DNA of 24,992 bases from a virus, in the IMG/VR virus record IMGVR_UViG_3300022074_000351, positions 1 through 24,992 of that record; one strand, 5' to 3'. The notes beneath the pieces were generated by a model. The model saw nothing but the letters and a program-made list of their open reading frames with translations. It ran no database searches and was not told the origin of the DNA. A program made the position numbers and the translations under genes. Below, piece after piece: positions 1-9,943 of this stretch. Numbering within the stretch: position 1 is the first letter of the stretch; the number at the start of each line of letters is the position of its first letter.

Positions 1-3000
1 GCCTAGGTCCGTCCACCCATACCTGTCCTGTCTCATCGCATTGCCCATGGATGGCATGTGAGTGCCACCTAGTGCCTTTAATGAGCCAGCACCGGGGAAT
101 GCATTGATTGCTGCTCCTAGGACCGTTGCTAGCTCCTCACCGTTCTGGCATCGCGTGGCATCCACTACGACGTACTCCATCTTGGCATCCGCTGTTGCCA
201 CAGCTTCACTACCATTGCCCACATAGTCCAGTATGCGACCAGTGAGCACTCCAGATGTCCTGAACGCAGTTGGGTGTATCTGATTGGCACGCTCCCAGTT
301 GCTACTCAACACCCTAGAGGCCGACTTTCCAGCATGAGGTGGGTTGAACGTGATTTGGTTGTCTAACCATGAGCCACCGGGATGGAAGCCACCATCCATG
401 TGCCATACCGTGTCGGCGGCTGTGGCTATTCCGAAGCCTATCATGGGTGTGTGCATCTTAGGGGTGATTCTAGTCAGGTCAGCCGCATTGTAGGGGGTGC
501 CGTAGTTCAACTGCTGGCCGTAGTGCCTGCCATGCTCGGGCCTCTGTGCCTGCTCGCCCTTCATACAGTAACCCGCTGGTGTCTCCCAGTTGACTACGGT
601 GAGCCAGTGAAAGGCTGCGGTGCCTGAGTAGTATGCTTTGCTGGGGGGCCTGTACACATGCCTCTCGTTCTCTATGGAGTTGGGGAATAGTTGCTGGTCG
701 TTCCCCAAACCACTGTGACCACCTTTGAATGGTACTCTAGCCCATGTGCTACTGCTAGTAATGACTCTACCGGGGAACGGCTCCTTGACATTCGCAGTAC
801 CGCTCTCGCTATTGAGCGCAGTTTCATTTGTAAATGGGAATGCCTGTCCCGGACCGAAGACGAGGTAGGTGGTCTTGCTGTCAGTGCCATCCACATGGTC
901 CTCGTAACGGGCTGTCGGGTGAGCGAACCTGAGTACTATGGGGACTGGTTTGGCTTGAATCTCGACACTGCTGTATGTGGTGTCTCCCCTGAGTAAGTCA
1001 GTGCTGAGTATGTTCTGCTTGTTGAACGCGGGAGGTGTGATGCTACCACGATGCTGGTTGCACAGCGCCGCACCGGGGAAGAACGCGAACATGGCGTTGG
1101 TGTCCAGCATGGCGAAGCTGGTGGATATCTCGTTCGCATTCTGCAACCCCGCCACCCCTGTGGGGCCATTAGCGTATGGGTGGGTGTAGAACGAGGAGTA
1201 GTCGTTGGTAGTCCCATCGTTGACGTCAAGCACCACACCGCTGAACCCACCACCGAAGAAGACCGGCACACTGTGGTCCTTGCTGCTCTTGCCACCACGG
1301 AAGTACACCACTGGCTCTGAGAACACGCTACCTAGCGAGCGTAGCCCATCGAACTCCTTCTTGTTGTGCCTTTGTAGAAGCCCCTCCGTATTTCTGCTAG
1401 TGGGAAAATCATCTCCAGCATCCGCTACCTTCCAGCTTAGCTCAATCTGTGGATTGGAGCCCGTCCTGCTTTCGGCTTCTATCGCATACGTCCCTAGCCA
1501 CACTCTAGCTCTCTCACCCACTGGTGATATCTTACCAGCCGATGATGCATCTGCCCCTGAGGGTATCAGGAACGACTGCATCTCGTTGGAGAGTTTGACG
1601 AAAGTGGACCAATTGCTCTGATTGGTAGCACCAAGCCCATCATCGGCGGGAAAGTGGTAATGGGGGTTGTCAATCATAGGCAGTATGTGGTCGCCTGATG
1701 AGCGTGTGAACTGTATGCCCTTGAGCCCCTCCCTCCAGTTGTTGATGTCCACTGGCGTGTTGCTGGAGTCAACTAGGTTGGGTGATGCTGTGTTTGCGTT
1801 AGGCCCTCTAGACGTGGTTGTTATCTCTAGTAAGCTAAAGGGGATGTATCCGCAATCAATGCCTTGGCTGGCGTCTATGTCACTATCGCTTATCGGTCGC
1901 TTGCCATGTGCCGTGCTCGTGCTACTATCGAACTCCCACTCGCCATCAGCCGTTCTCTCGACTAGTCTGACCTCACCGAACTCCAAGTGTGATGCGTGAA
2001 TGCCATAGTCTCGTTTGACTGAGCTACTGTAGGATTGGCTTAGGGGCACTACTGGGCTTCTAGTGTTGTATGCCCTGATTCTTATGGCATCTTCCTTGAC
2101 ACCCCATTGACCGAAGGTCCTGCCATCGGTGGCGTACATCTCCCTGCAATCGAAGATGTGCCCCTCCTCTGAGTTAACCTCGTCCCCAGCATTGATAGCA
2201 GCGGCAGTCACAGCGGCGATGAGTTCGTCAGTCACCAACGTCGTCCAGTTCAATACGGATGAGATAAGTATCTCATTGGGTAGTGCCACTAATCCAGTGC
2301 AACCGAAGAATGTGGTCGAGTCCCTAGACGAGTAAGACACGGTAATACCCACATCGGGAGCAGTCTCATGGTCGGTGATTTGTATGATTCCGTTCTCCCT
2401 AGGGAACCCCAGATAAGCCAGTAAGTCCCCTTTGACGGTCACATTGCTATTCAGGAAGCTAGTGTCATTGAAGGGGGACTTATCGAAGGTTATGGCCAGC
2501 GTTTTGGCACTGGTGTCCTCAACTGCACTGACATGAGCCACAGCGTTTGGAGCATTGACTCCCCTCCACCTAGCTCCCCTCCAAGAGCTAGTGGTCACAG
2601 TGCCACTAGCATCACCGGTAACAAGCCTGCCTGTAGCATCCCCACTGCCGGACATGTGCCCACCTATGGTGAAACCACCTTGACCTGCGCTTCTATCGTC
2701 AAAGAAGATACACACCTCGTCCTCTATAGTAGAGGGGAGTATTGTGTTCTCGTTAGCGAATGCGTCACCCATCTTGCGATATATGTACCTCAGACCGCTC
2801 TCGACACCTAGGTTGTCCTTGAACCTGAAGCCGAAGAGTTGTCCCTTACCCACTGCGTCGGGAGTCGTATCGGTCGTAGGCACATGGCTTGAGTATGCAG
2901 TTTGACCTGAGCTACCGTATCTGTTGTTGAACTTCTCCTCGCCTGTTTTACCGAAGCCCCAGTTACCTGCATCAGGCGCCCAACCGGGCACACCACTGGC

Positions 3001-6000
3001 CACAAGTCCACCGAAGTTGATTCTCGATATGGCTCTCTTACCCACTCTAAGCCCCTTGACTAGGGATGAGGACGAGCCTTTGACATCGAGTGACTCCGTA
3101 TTGACTGTATTGTGCCCCTTGCCACTTATGGAGTCGGAGACTGCTCTCATGACTGCGGAGTCCTCGTAGTCAGCGACGCTCGTGACGTCCTCCCCGCTAT
3201 CCACTGAGGTGACATACTGCTGTAATGTTGTGATTGGGGCGAATGGCCTGCCGTTCTTGTCCAGAGGCATAGGGGCAGGGTGCATGTTCTCACCCTCTCT
3301 CTCGTCTGGGAGGGCCCAGAAGTTTCTCCACCTCCCACCATGTCCCACTAGGAACTGGGGTTGGTAGACGCTCTGTCCCTTGCTGTTGTCAAGCCACACG
3401 CAGAAGTTCCTACCGGATGCACCCGGTACCGTGCTGTGTATCACCACAGTGTAACCGATGTCGCCATTGAGGTCCTGAACCTCCCTGCCTATATGGGCTC
3501 TGATGTATCCCATGTGCGCTCCCCTATCACCGTTGTCGATGTGCCAGAAAGGCGCAGGGTCATGAGCAGAACCGCTTAGCAGTCTAGCGTTCAAGGCGGC
3601 GTGTTGGTTTATCAGCCTGACAATCTCCTCAGCGGCGGCGAGTGTGCTGGTGACGCCATCCCTCTCTGCTACCTCACCGGTGTCTATGGTCAAGCGTCGC
3701 ACGAAGTCCATGTCCTTCCACTGCGGTAGGTGCTGTAGCCTAGTCTCCTCGTGGGAGGAGAGGTCCAAGCTGGTGCTACGAACGCCCTTGAGACAGAGGT
3801 AAGCAGGGATGACCCTAGTGCCATCTGGCGTATCGAAGAACGTGGACGGGTCTCTTAATGTACAACCTGTCGTTCCCTCCCTGTGTTCTATTATCTTCTT
3901 CACAAACGCATCGACAGTGTCGAAAGGCGACCTAGTAAGGAAGTGCTTAGTATCAGCAACCTTGTGAAGGACGACTGAGTCATTGGTTCTAGGAGTCAAG
4001 CTGTATCCGTTCCTGAGACCGGTCACCGCACCACCGAGCGAGTATCCGGCATGCACGTGGTGACCATGTGCCTTCCCGTATATCCTAGAGCCAGCTAGGG
4101 TCCTGCCGTCCGTGGGCAGGTCGACTGTCTGCTCGTCGAACGTCCCGCTGTCCAACAGGTCCTCAGTCTGCCTGTTAGCCAAGTCATGGGCATATGCGCT
4201 CTCTATGAACTTGGACTGCTGTGTGCTTCGTATGTACGGGTTCTGGGACAGGTAGCCGTTAGTGACGTCTATCTGTGTGGTCCATGGACTTGGGCCAGCG
4301 CCGTTGTACACGGCATTGACTTGATGTAGCTCAGTCCTAGCGCTACCACTCTCAACCACCTCCTTGGGCCACCCTATTTGGACGGCTTGCGCACTTGATT
4401 GAACTTGCATGTGTATGTCTTGGAATGCTATGAACTCCCTGTCGTGAGCGACATCGTACAGCAATACACGAGCGTGTCCCTCATCTGACAGGTAGGAGTC
4501 CACGAAAGCCACAGTGGGAGCCTGCGACACAGTGAGACCGAGTGCTAGGTAGTTCTCCTCGATTGTCCTGTTGACGTGCTGTGCGTAGTTCCTCGCAGTC
4601 TCTAGGCAGGTATTCCCGATGAGGAAGTTCTCTATCGGTATGCTATCTCTGGGATTGGTGCTGTCGAGCACCCCCGACCCGCCGTTGAACTCGCTCCATA
4701 CCTCTGCCTCGTTGTAGACACCACGGCTCTTTGCGAACATCCCCTCGACGGCATGTGGGTTGTTGTACGACATGTTGGACCATATCGTGTCACCGTTTCG
4801 CAAGCCACCGGGAGCATACGGGTTGAGCCAAGTGGCGTTGAGTATGGCGTCCTCGTCCTCGTAGTCACCCATCCAGACGCCTAGTTTGACAGTGCCACTG
4901 GGTATCTCCGGTATGGCTGCAGTGAAATCGATGGTTTGCTGGTTGCTGGAGTTTATCTCCGCAACCTCACTGACCACGCCTATCTTCTGTATGACGTCAG
5001 TGGTGGTGTCCTCGAAGTAGTATAGAGTGTCCCCTGTCTTTACATTGATGCCATGCAGGTCATTTACGTTCTTACCATTGGCTGACGTCACTGTTATCCT
5101 GAATGGAGATGATGAGTCCGCAGATTGGTTGGTTATCTCCACATCGGCTATGTTCAAGCTGTTTTTCAACTCACGATAGTACTGAGAGCCATCAAGAACC
5201 TCAGCAGTGACTGCCGTCCCCAGTATGCTCCTGCACTTTCTAGCAAGGGTAATCTCAGCACCCTCAGGCAAACCGTCTGTTTGTAAGTTCTCATCATCGC
5301 TAACAGTTCTTGCTGTTCCAGCACCTATGGTTATGGTAGTCGCTGTGACCGCCGTTACCACCCCTACAATAATACCCCCATCATCGTAAAGATTACTTCC
5401 TACTGAAAATATAGTAGTAGCATCCACTCCTTCAACGTCAAATGCTGAGGTAATACCTCCAGTTGTTTGATTTTTCTTAATCACGCCAGTTGAGTACTTG
5501 TTAGGGGTGAACCCAGTTGACGTGTTATATACTAGAACTATGCTGTTCTTTGGGACGGCTGTGATTGTGGCTCCCGTTAGAGTCTTGATGTGACCGTGAT
5601 ACTGGAATCTGTGGATGGTGCCATTGTCATCATACTGCACTTCGTAACCCAAGTCCCCCACATTGGATGGGGCATCGGCCAACGAGTCATAACCCAAGTC
5701 AGGGAATTTAGCGAAGTCATTGGAGCTCAGTGTTATGATTACAGCCTTGTCCTGATTCGACAGAGGTATCGTCTTAGTAGACAAGGCCTTACCGAACGCA
5801 CGTTTGACTGCCACTTGTGCTGCATGTGGATTGGACTCAGGCCCAGCCTTGAACTCCACTGCACTGACATACTGACGTAGGCCGTAGTCCACATTACCTC
5901 CTTGCGTCTTCACACTAGCGGCATCATGGTAGTACTCGTCCCTATCCTCGAAATCGGATGACGGGGTTATCTCGTCTGATGCCAGCGGTGTATTGCCTTC

Positions 6001-9000
6001 CTCAAAACCAACTCCACCCAAGAACACTGCTTGACCCGCTCTGAGGTCCTCGAAGAAGCCATCACTGTGCCCATGTGGCATGGAGCTGGTGACTAGTTGG
6101 ATATACGTATTGCTGACGGGGTCACCCGTGTACCAGCACCACTCACCATTAGCCAACCAGACCTTTCTGTATCTATGTGCGTTCCTTATTCCCTTGTATT
6201 CGTCTCTATCGGTATGTGACTCGGGAAATATACTGAGGTCGTTGACATGCAATCTGCGATTAGCGGCATCATACTCAGTGATGAATGTAGAATTGACATA
6301 CTCCCTGTTGGATAAGGCGATTGAATAAGCTGATTGGGCCTCCCTGTCTGCTGGTTCCGTGTCCACAAGCCTCCTACCGACTGGACTGGGATTGTAGGTA
6401 TGTGCGGTGTGCGTGGCGTCGACGTGTATCTTGAACGAGTTGTCAGGACCGACGGATGAGTCGAAGAACTGCTTGGAGAAAAAGGGTATCTCAGCTATGG
6501 CTCTAGTGCTGGCATATTGCGTACCTAGCTGGTAGTCGTGTTGCACATCGCTCAGGGCCTGATGCATCCTGTCATTGACCGTGGTGCCGTTCTCCAGATT
6601 GGATTGGTCACCAAAATCAGGCTCACTGTGTATCGTGAAAGTAGCGAATATGTCAACACCCGCACTAGTAACCCCCTCCATCAAGCCACTCGCTCGTAAC
6701 AGTCTCTGTATGTTCGTGTACTCTGTGCCATCAGAGCTAACGTAGTAACCGCTACCTACGGCTTGTAGAGTGAAAACGAACGTGTCTCCCGTCTTACTGG
6801 CATACCTAGCGTTACTTCCATCTGGTAGGTATATCCTACCTAGTTTAGGGAATCCGTACGTTCCCCAAGACGCTAGGTCCTCACTCTCATTGTTGAGCGG
6901 TTTCACATATAGAGTACCAACAGTATCTCCAACACTACTGGCACCTGTAGGTACATTCAACCTGTACGCAGAGACGGAGTATGACCTACGTGTGGAGTAC
7001 GACTCATGGGCCAGCATGCTCTTCTGGAACACGGGTCTGGTGTCGATGGCACCTTGTCCCGGACCACCTAGGGTCACTGTTATTACAGGCGCATTGGGCT
7101 CTATCTCCTTGACAACGTGGGAGTCAGGGCTACCCCTACCGGAGAAGTTCATCGCTCTGGAGACTATGGAGTCGCCTATGCCTATGCAGTTGATTGCCTC
7201 TACTGCTCCCTCGCCGTCAACGCTCTCCTCTATGCTCCTGACCTTCACCCTGCTCATCATATACAGCAGGGCCGCTTGGTTGGGCGTGCTGCTGATGTTC
7301 ACCTTGGAGAGCAGTCCGCTCCTCTTCCTGTCACAGGGTTGCACTATGATGCGCATGTCGTTGTCAGAACCACTGGTCAACAGGTAGTTGTCCACGATGT
7401 CGAACACCTCGTGTATGGGTGTGGCCGAGGACACTGTGCCAGTATCGAACTGGCCAGCGGATGGGCTACCGACAGCCAAGTCCGGGTCCACCCTCCTGTA
7501 GCTACCCTTGTCAGTGATGGCCTTGTCCTTGTTGACCTTCTCCAAGTACAGCTTGTGAAACGCTGAGTCATGGGTGCCAGTCGTGCTGGTCGAGTCGAGT
7601 ATCACGCCGGGGGTCTGGTTCTGTATAGAGTCGGAGTTGTTCCTCGGTGTGTAGTTGGCTGGTGTGAGTGACTCGTCTATCTCGTCGTCAGCGGAGTGTC
7701 CTTCCGAGGTATCGCCCACTAGACTGTGGTCATACAGTATGGCGTCATTGGTGTTGATGTCCTGTGAGCTGACTTCTATGTAGCCTCCGGGGGCATGTAG
7801 GGTCATTCCTGAGGATATGGCGTGGATGATTGAGTCGTATATGTACTCAGCCCCACTCACTAGCGTATCGGAGGACGGGACTGTCTTCTCGACCATCAAC
7901 AGCGGTTGCACCGTTCCACTCATGCTCTCCCCAGTGAGGTCTATCGCATTGTAGTGTATCTCCACGAAGGGAGCTAGTGTGGGAGTCAGGTCAGACAGCC
8001 TAGGAACGTGTAGGATAGCCACCCTGCTCTCCTTCGATGGCTTGACGTGGTACTTCCGTATGTCACTGCTGATATGCGTCTGAGCGTCATCAGGGTCATG
8101 TTTCTGGAAGGGCGGTATGGGCCCCTTGAGTGCGAATGGGGTGTAGTCGAAGTTAGGCCCGCCAATGGCAATGAGCTTCCTCTTGCCAGCAGGTGGGCTG
8201 GTGGTGCCGTTGTAGGAGTTGTACGCGGCAGTCACAGTGCTACTGCTGACGACGTCCTTGATTTCCACGGCTCCGAACTCACGATAGAGGTCAAGCACGC
8301 TGTTGACTGACACTACCTTGTCTATGCCGCTCTGCATCTCATCGTAGATGATGTCCACCACATCAGCGGAACCATCCGCTCTCTGGTCAATCAGCTCAGC
8401 GGAGGCCTTGGGCAGTATCCTGAGGTAGGAGTGCCCCTCGACATGGTTCTCTATGTGTCTGCCGCTGTGCCCTATCTGGTAGGCGGCATCCACTGTCGTG
8501 GGCCATGTGGCGGCGAAGGGGTTGTTGGTGTCGGAGGTGGTTGTTGACATTGCCGACGAGTACACGAAGCCATGGTTGCCGAACTCGCTCTCGTCTATCA
8601 CCATCTGCCCGGTCCTGTCTACAATCTGTGATGTGTAGTGAGGTGGCTGGTATGGGTTGCCCGTCGCTGTATCCAGCAACAGGTCGGAGCTGACTACGAC
8701 GAAGTGGTTGTCCACCCCAGCGCTCCTCGTATGCAGGGCAGGGAGCAGGCCGTTGGTGGATGAGGCGAAGTCTAGGTGTATGCTGGACACAAGCAGGTTG
8801 CCGGTATCGACGTTGATGCTATGGAGCCTCATTCTCTCTGGCGGTTTGCCATTGGGGGCCTTCGTGTCCGGGTCTATGCCATTGGGATTGATGAGTATGT
8901 TATACGGCGTGTGCGATACGGCATGGGTGACTAGCGTGCCAGACTGGTAGTCCAGCACCTTGTAGTCCCCGCTGGAGTACTTGTGCACACCAGTAGAGTC

Positions 9001-9930
9001 CTTGGAGAAGACGTAGTTGCTCGTGACGCTCGATAGCCCAGTGAGCCTCTTGGCTAGTGTGGTTGCATCTGCGCTCGACATGCTGATTTGCGATATCGTG
9101 ACGCTGACGCCATCTATGGTGGTGCCGTTGTTGGCTATGGAGGAGAACGTGTAGACGCCCTCTATCGGTGATATCGGCTCCTCGAACCTGTATAGCAGCA
9201 GCGTGTCTGCATCAGGCAGTGGGCAGTTGTTGTTTATCATGGCGCTCTTGAAGTTACCATTGATATGTATGGCCTCCATAGTCCCACGGAACTTGCCCCC
9301 CTTGCCACCGATGTAGGTCTGCTTGGATGACTCAGCTAGGGTGAGGTTCTTGTTCTTGGTGGACTCTGCCGCGACCAGCTCCCCGTTCACGTACAGCTCG
9401 ACCGAGGATGCCCTGACAGCCCCAACCACGTGTATCAGTGGCCTGTGGTTCTTGTTGAGGTCAGTCGCATCGTCCCTGCCACTGACGAAGCGGTTGTATG
9501 AGTCCTGTACCCCTTGGTACTCGATGTGCGGGTAGACCATCCCCTCGTACCTGTTGGATGAGAAGTTAGCAGTGGTGAGGGTCACCTGAGTCTCCCCGTT
9601 CTCGCCCGCTAGGTTCACGGTGAACGTGGCTGGTCCGGGCGTGTCGATGTTGCCTAGAGTTAGCTCGAACTGCCCCTCCTTCTCTATTATCGTACCACCG
9701 CAGTCAGGCATGACCCAAGCCTCTACCGTCATGTAGCCACTGAAGGAGCCTGATGTAGCACCACTTCCCCTGTAGGACAGTGGCGAATCCTCGGATATGA
9801 TTGGCCTGACATCCGGGGTGCCTTGGGTGGTCTTGGTTCCCAATGAGGAGAATAAGCCCTCGGGGACGACTATGCTGTCGGTTATGCCGTTGAAGAACAT
9901 CGCATGGTTCTTACGGCTGATGACTGTCAT
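1..9930 (-). CDS. Giant tail-tip/tail-fibre protein, partial (at least 3310 aa)
   Basis: The frame starts at an ATG (9928-9930) and reads through to base 1 without a stop: exactly 3310 codons, C-terminus outside the window. A GGAGTGA Shine-Dalgarno lies just upstream, and the start is 13 bases after the stop of the preceding gene. Residues about 60-250 look like a LamG/concanavalin-like jelly roll, with VEAWVMP near residue 68, ELYVNGELVA near 175 and TYIGGK near 192. The rest is long, beta-rich and rich in Gly, Ser, Thr, Asn, His and aromatic residues, with no enzymatic motif I can name. It follows tape-measure-like and Dit-position genes, which is where siphoviruses encode tail-associated/host-specificity proteins. 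It probably forms the tail tip or fibres and binds the host surface. Residues about 1457-1533 are encoded by a more A+T-rich stretch. The structural role is fairly secure; host binding is inferred. Confidence 0.8.
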   Translation of the reverse strand, partial: MTVISRKNHAMFFNGITDSIVVPEGLFSSLGTKTTQGTPDVRPIISEDSPLSYRGSGATSGSFSGYMTVEAWVMPDCGGTIIEKEGQFELTLGNIDTPGPATFTVNLAGENGETQVTLTTANFSSNRYEGMVYPHIEYQGVQDSYNRFVSGRDDATDLNKNHRPLIHVVGAVRASSVELYVNGELVAAESTKNKNLTLAESSKQTYIGGKGGKFRGTMEAIHINGNFKSAMINNNCPLPDADTLLLYRFEEPISPIEGVYTFSSIANNGTTIDGVSVTISQISMSSADATTLAKRLTGLSSVTSNYVFSKDSTGVHKYSSGDYKVLDYQSGTLVTHAVSHTPYNILINPNGIDPDTKAPNGKPPERMRLHSINVDTGNLLVSSIHLDFASSTNGLLPALHTRSAGVDNHFVVVSSDLLLDTATGNPYQPPHYTSQIVDRTGQMVIDESEFGNHGFVYSSAMSTTTSDTNNPFAATWPTTVDAAYQIGHSGRHIENHVEGHSYLRILPKASAELIDQRADGSADVVDIIYDEMQSGIDKVVSVNSVLDLYREFGAVEIKDVVSSSTVTAAYNSYNGTTSPPAGKRKLIAIGGPNFDYTPFALKGPIPPFQKHDPDDAQTHISSDIRKYHVKPSKESRVAILHVPRLSDLTPTLAPFVEIHYNAIDLTGESMSGTVQPLLMVEKTVPSSDTLVSGAEYIYDSIIHAISSGMTLHAPGGYIEVSSQDINTNDAILYDHSLVGDTSEGHSADDEIDESLTPANYTPRNNSDSIQNQTPGVILDSTSTTGTHDSAFHKLYLEKVNKDKAITDKGSYRRVDPDLAVGSPSAGQFDTGTVSSATPIHEVFDIVDNYLLTSGSDNDMRIIVQPCDRKRSGLLSKVNISSTPNQAALLYMMSRVKVRSIEESVDGEGAVEAINCIGIGDSIVSRAMNFSGRGSPDSHVVKEIEPNAPVITVTLGGPGQGAIDTRPVFQKSMLAHESYSTRRSYSVSAYRLNVPTGASSVGDTVGTLYVKPLNNESEDLASWGTYGFPKLGRIYLPDGSNARYASKTGDTFVFTLQAVGSGYYVSSDGTEYTNIQRLLRASGLMEGVTSAGVDIFATFTIHSEPDFGDQSNLENGTTVNDRMHQALSDVQHDYQLGTQYASTRAIAEIPFFSKQFFDSSVGPDNSFKIHVDATHTAHTYNPSPVGRRLVDTEPADREAQSAYSIALSNREYVNSTFITEYDAANRRLHVNDLSIFPESHTDRDEYKGIRNAHRYRKVWLANGEWCWYTGDPVSNTYIQLVTSSMPHGHSDGFFEDLRAGQAVFLGGVGFEEGNTPLASDEITPSSDFEDRDEYYHDAASVKTQGGNVDYGLRQYVSAVEFKAGPESNPHAAQVAVKRAFGKALSTKTIPLSNQDKAVIITLSSNDFAKFPDLGYDSLADAPSNVGDLGYEVQYDDNGTIHRFQYHGHIKTLTGATITAVPKNSIVLVYNTSTGFTPNKYSTGVIKKNQTTGGITSAFDVEGVDATTIFSVGSNLYDDGGIIVGVVTAVTATTITIGAGTARTVSDDENLQTDGLPEGAEITLARKCRSILGTAVTAEVLDGSQYYRELKNSLNIADVEITNQSADSSSPFRITVTSANGKNVNDLHGINVKTGDTLYYFEDTTTDVIQKIGVVSEVAEINSSNQQTIDFTAAIPEIPSGTVKLGVWMGDYEDEDAILNATWLNPYAPGGLRNGDTIWSNMSYNNPHAVEGMFAKSRGVYNEAEVWSEFNGGSGVLDSTNPRDSIPIENFLIGNTCLETARNYAQHVNRTIEENYLALGLTVSQAPTVAFVDSYLSDEGHARVLLYDVAHDREFIAFQDIHMQVQSSAQAVQIGWPKEVVESGSARTELHQVNAVYNGAGPSPWTTQIDVTNGYLSQNPYIRSTQQSKFIESAYAHDLANRQTEDLLDSGTFDEQTVDLPTDGRTLAGSRIYGKAHGHHVHAGYSLGGAVTGLRNGYSLTPRTNDSVVLHKVADTKHFLTRSPFDTVDAFVKKIIEHREGTTGCTLRDPSTFFDTPDGTRVIPAYLCLKGVRSTSLDLSSHEETRLQHLPQWKDMDFVRRLTIDTGEVAERDGVTSTLAAAEEIVRLINQHAALNARLLSGSAHDPAPFWHIDNGDRGAHMGYIRAHIGREVQDLNGDIGYTVVIHSTVPGASGRNFCVWLDNSKGQSVYQPQFLVGHGGRWRNFWALPDEREGENMHPAPMPLDKNGRPFAPITTLQQYVTSVDSGEDVTSVADYEDSAVMRAVSDSISGKGHNTVNTESLDVKGSSSSLVKGLRVGKRAISRINFGGLVASGVPGWAPDAGNWGFGKTGEEKFNNRYGSSGQTAYSSHVPTTDTTPDAVGKGQLFGFRFKDNLGVESGLRYIYRKMGDAFANENTILPSTIEDEVCIFFDDRSAGQGGFTIGGHMSGSGDATGRLVTGDASGTVTTSSWRGARWRGVNAPNAVAHVSAVEDTSAKTLAITFDKSPFNDTSFLNSNVTVKGDLLAYLGFPRENGIIQITDHETAPDVGITVSYSSRDSTTFFGCTGLVALPNEILISSVLNWTTLVTDELIAAVTAAAINAGDEVNSEEGHIFDCREMYATDGRTFGQWGVKEDAIRIRAYNTRSPVVPLSQSYSSSVKRDYGIHASHLEFGEVRLVERTADGEWEFDSSTSTAHGKRPISDSDIDASQGIDCGYIPFSLLEITTTSRGPNANTASPNLVDSSNTPVDINNWREGLKGIQFTRSSGDHILPMIDNPHYHFPADDGLGATNQSNWSTFVKLSNEMQSFLIPSGADASSAGKISPVGERARVWLGTYAIEAESRTGSNPQIELSWKVADAGDDFPTSRNTEGLLQRHNKKEFDGLRSLGSVFSEPVVYFRGGKSSKDHSVPVFFGGGFSGVVLDVNDGTTNDYSSFYTHPYANGPTGVAGLQNANEISTSFAMLDTNAMFAFFPGAALCNQHRGSITPPAFNKQNILSTDLLRGDTTYSSVEIQAKPVPIVLRFAHPTARYEDHVDGTDSKTTYLVFGPGQAFPFTNETALNSESGTANVKEPFPGRVITSSSTWARVPFKGGHSGLGNDQQLFPNSIENERHVYRPPSKAYYSGTAAFHWLTVVNWETPAGYCMKGEQAQRPEHGRHYGQQLNYGTPYNAADLTRITPKMHTPMIGFGIATAADTVWHMDGGFHPGGSWLDNQITFNPPHAGKSASRVLSSNWERANQIHPTAFRTSGVLTGRILDYVGNGSEAVATADAKMEYVVVDATRCQNGEELATVLGAAINAFPGAGSLKALGGTHMPSMGNAMRQDRYGWTDLG
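9181..9753 (-). other. LamG/concanavalin-like domain of the giant tail protein
   Basis: This segment encodes about residues 60-250 of the giant protein. It has the usual LamG_3 landmarks in order: an EAWV strand, a G-x-F-x-L-x-L strand, an H-x-x-G-A-V segment, an E-L-Y-V-N-G-E turn, a Y-I-G-G strand and a final F-R-G-x-M-E-x-I-x-I strand, closing with LLLYRFEEP. Such domains in viral tail proteins usually bind carbohydrate or glycoprotein. Identification is by motif reading only. Confidence 0.65.
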
Positions 9931-9943
9931 TTCGCTCACTCCA

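Noticed and set aside
6770-7387. Plus-strand frame of 205 codons
   Set aside because: It lies opposite the giant minus-strand tail gene, has no domain pattern or ribosome site, and reads as a low-complexity antisense shadow.
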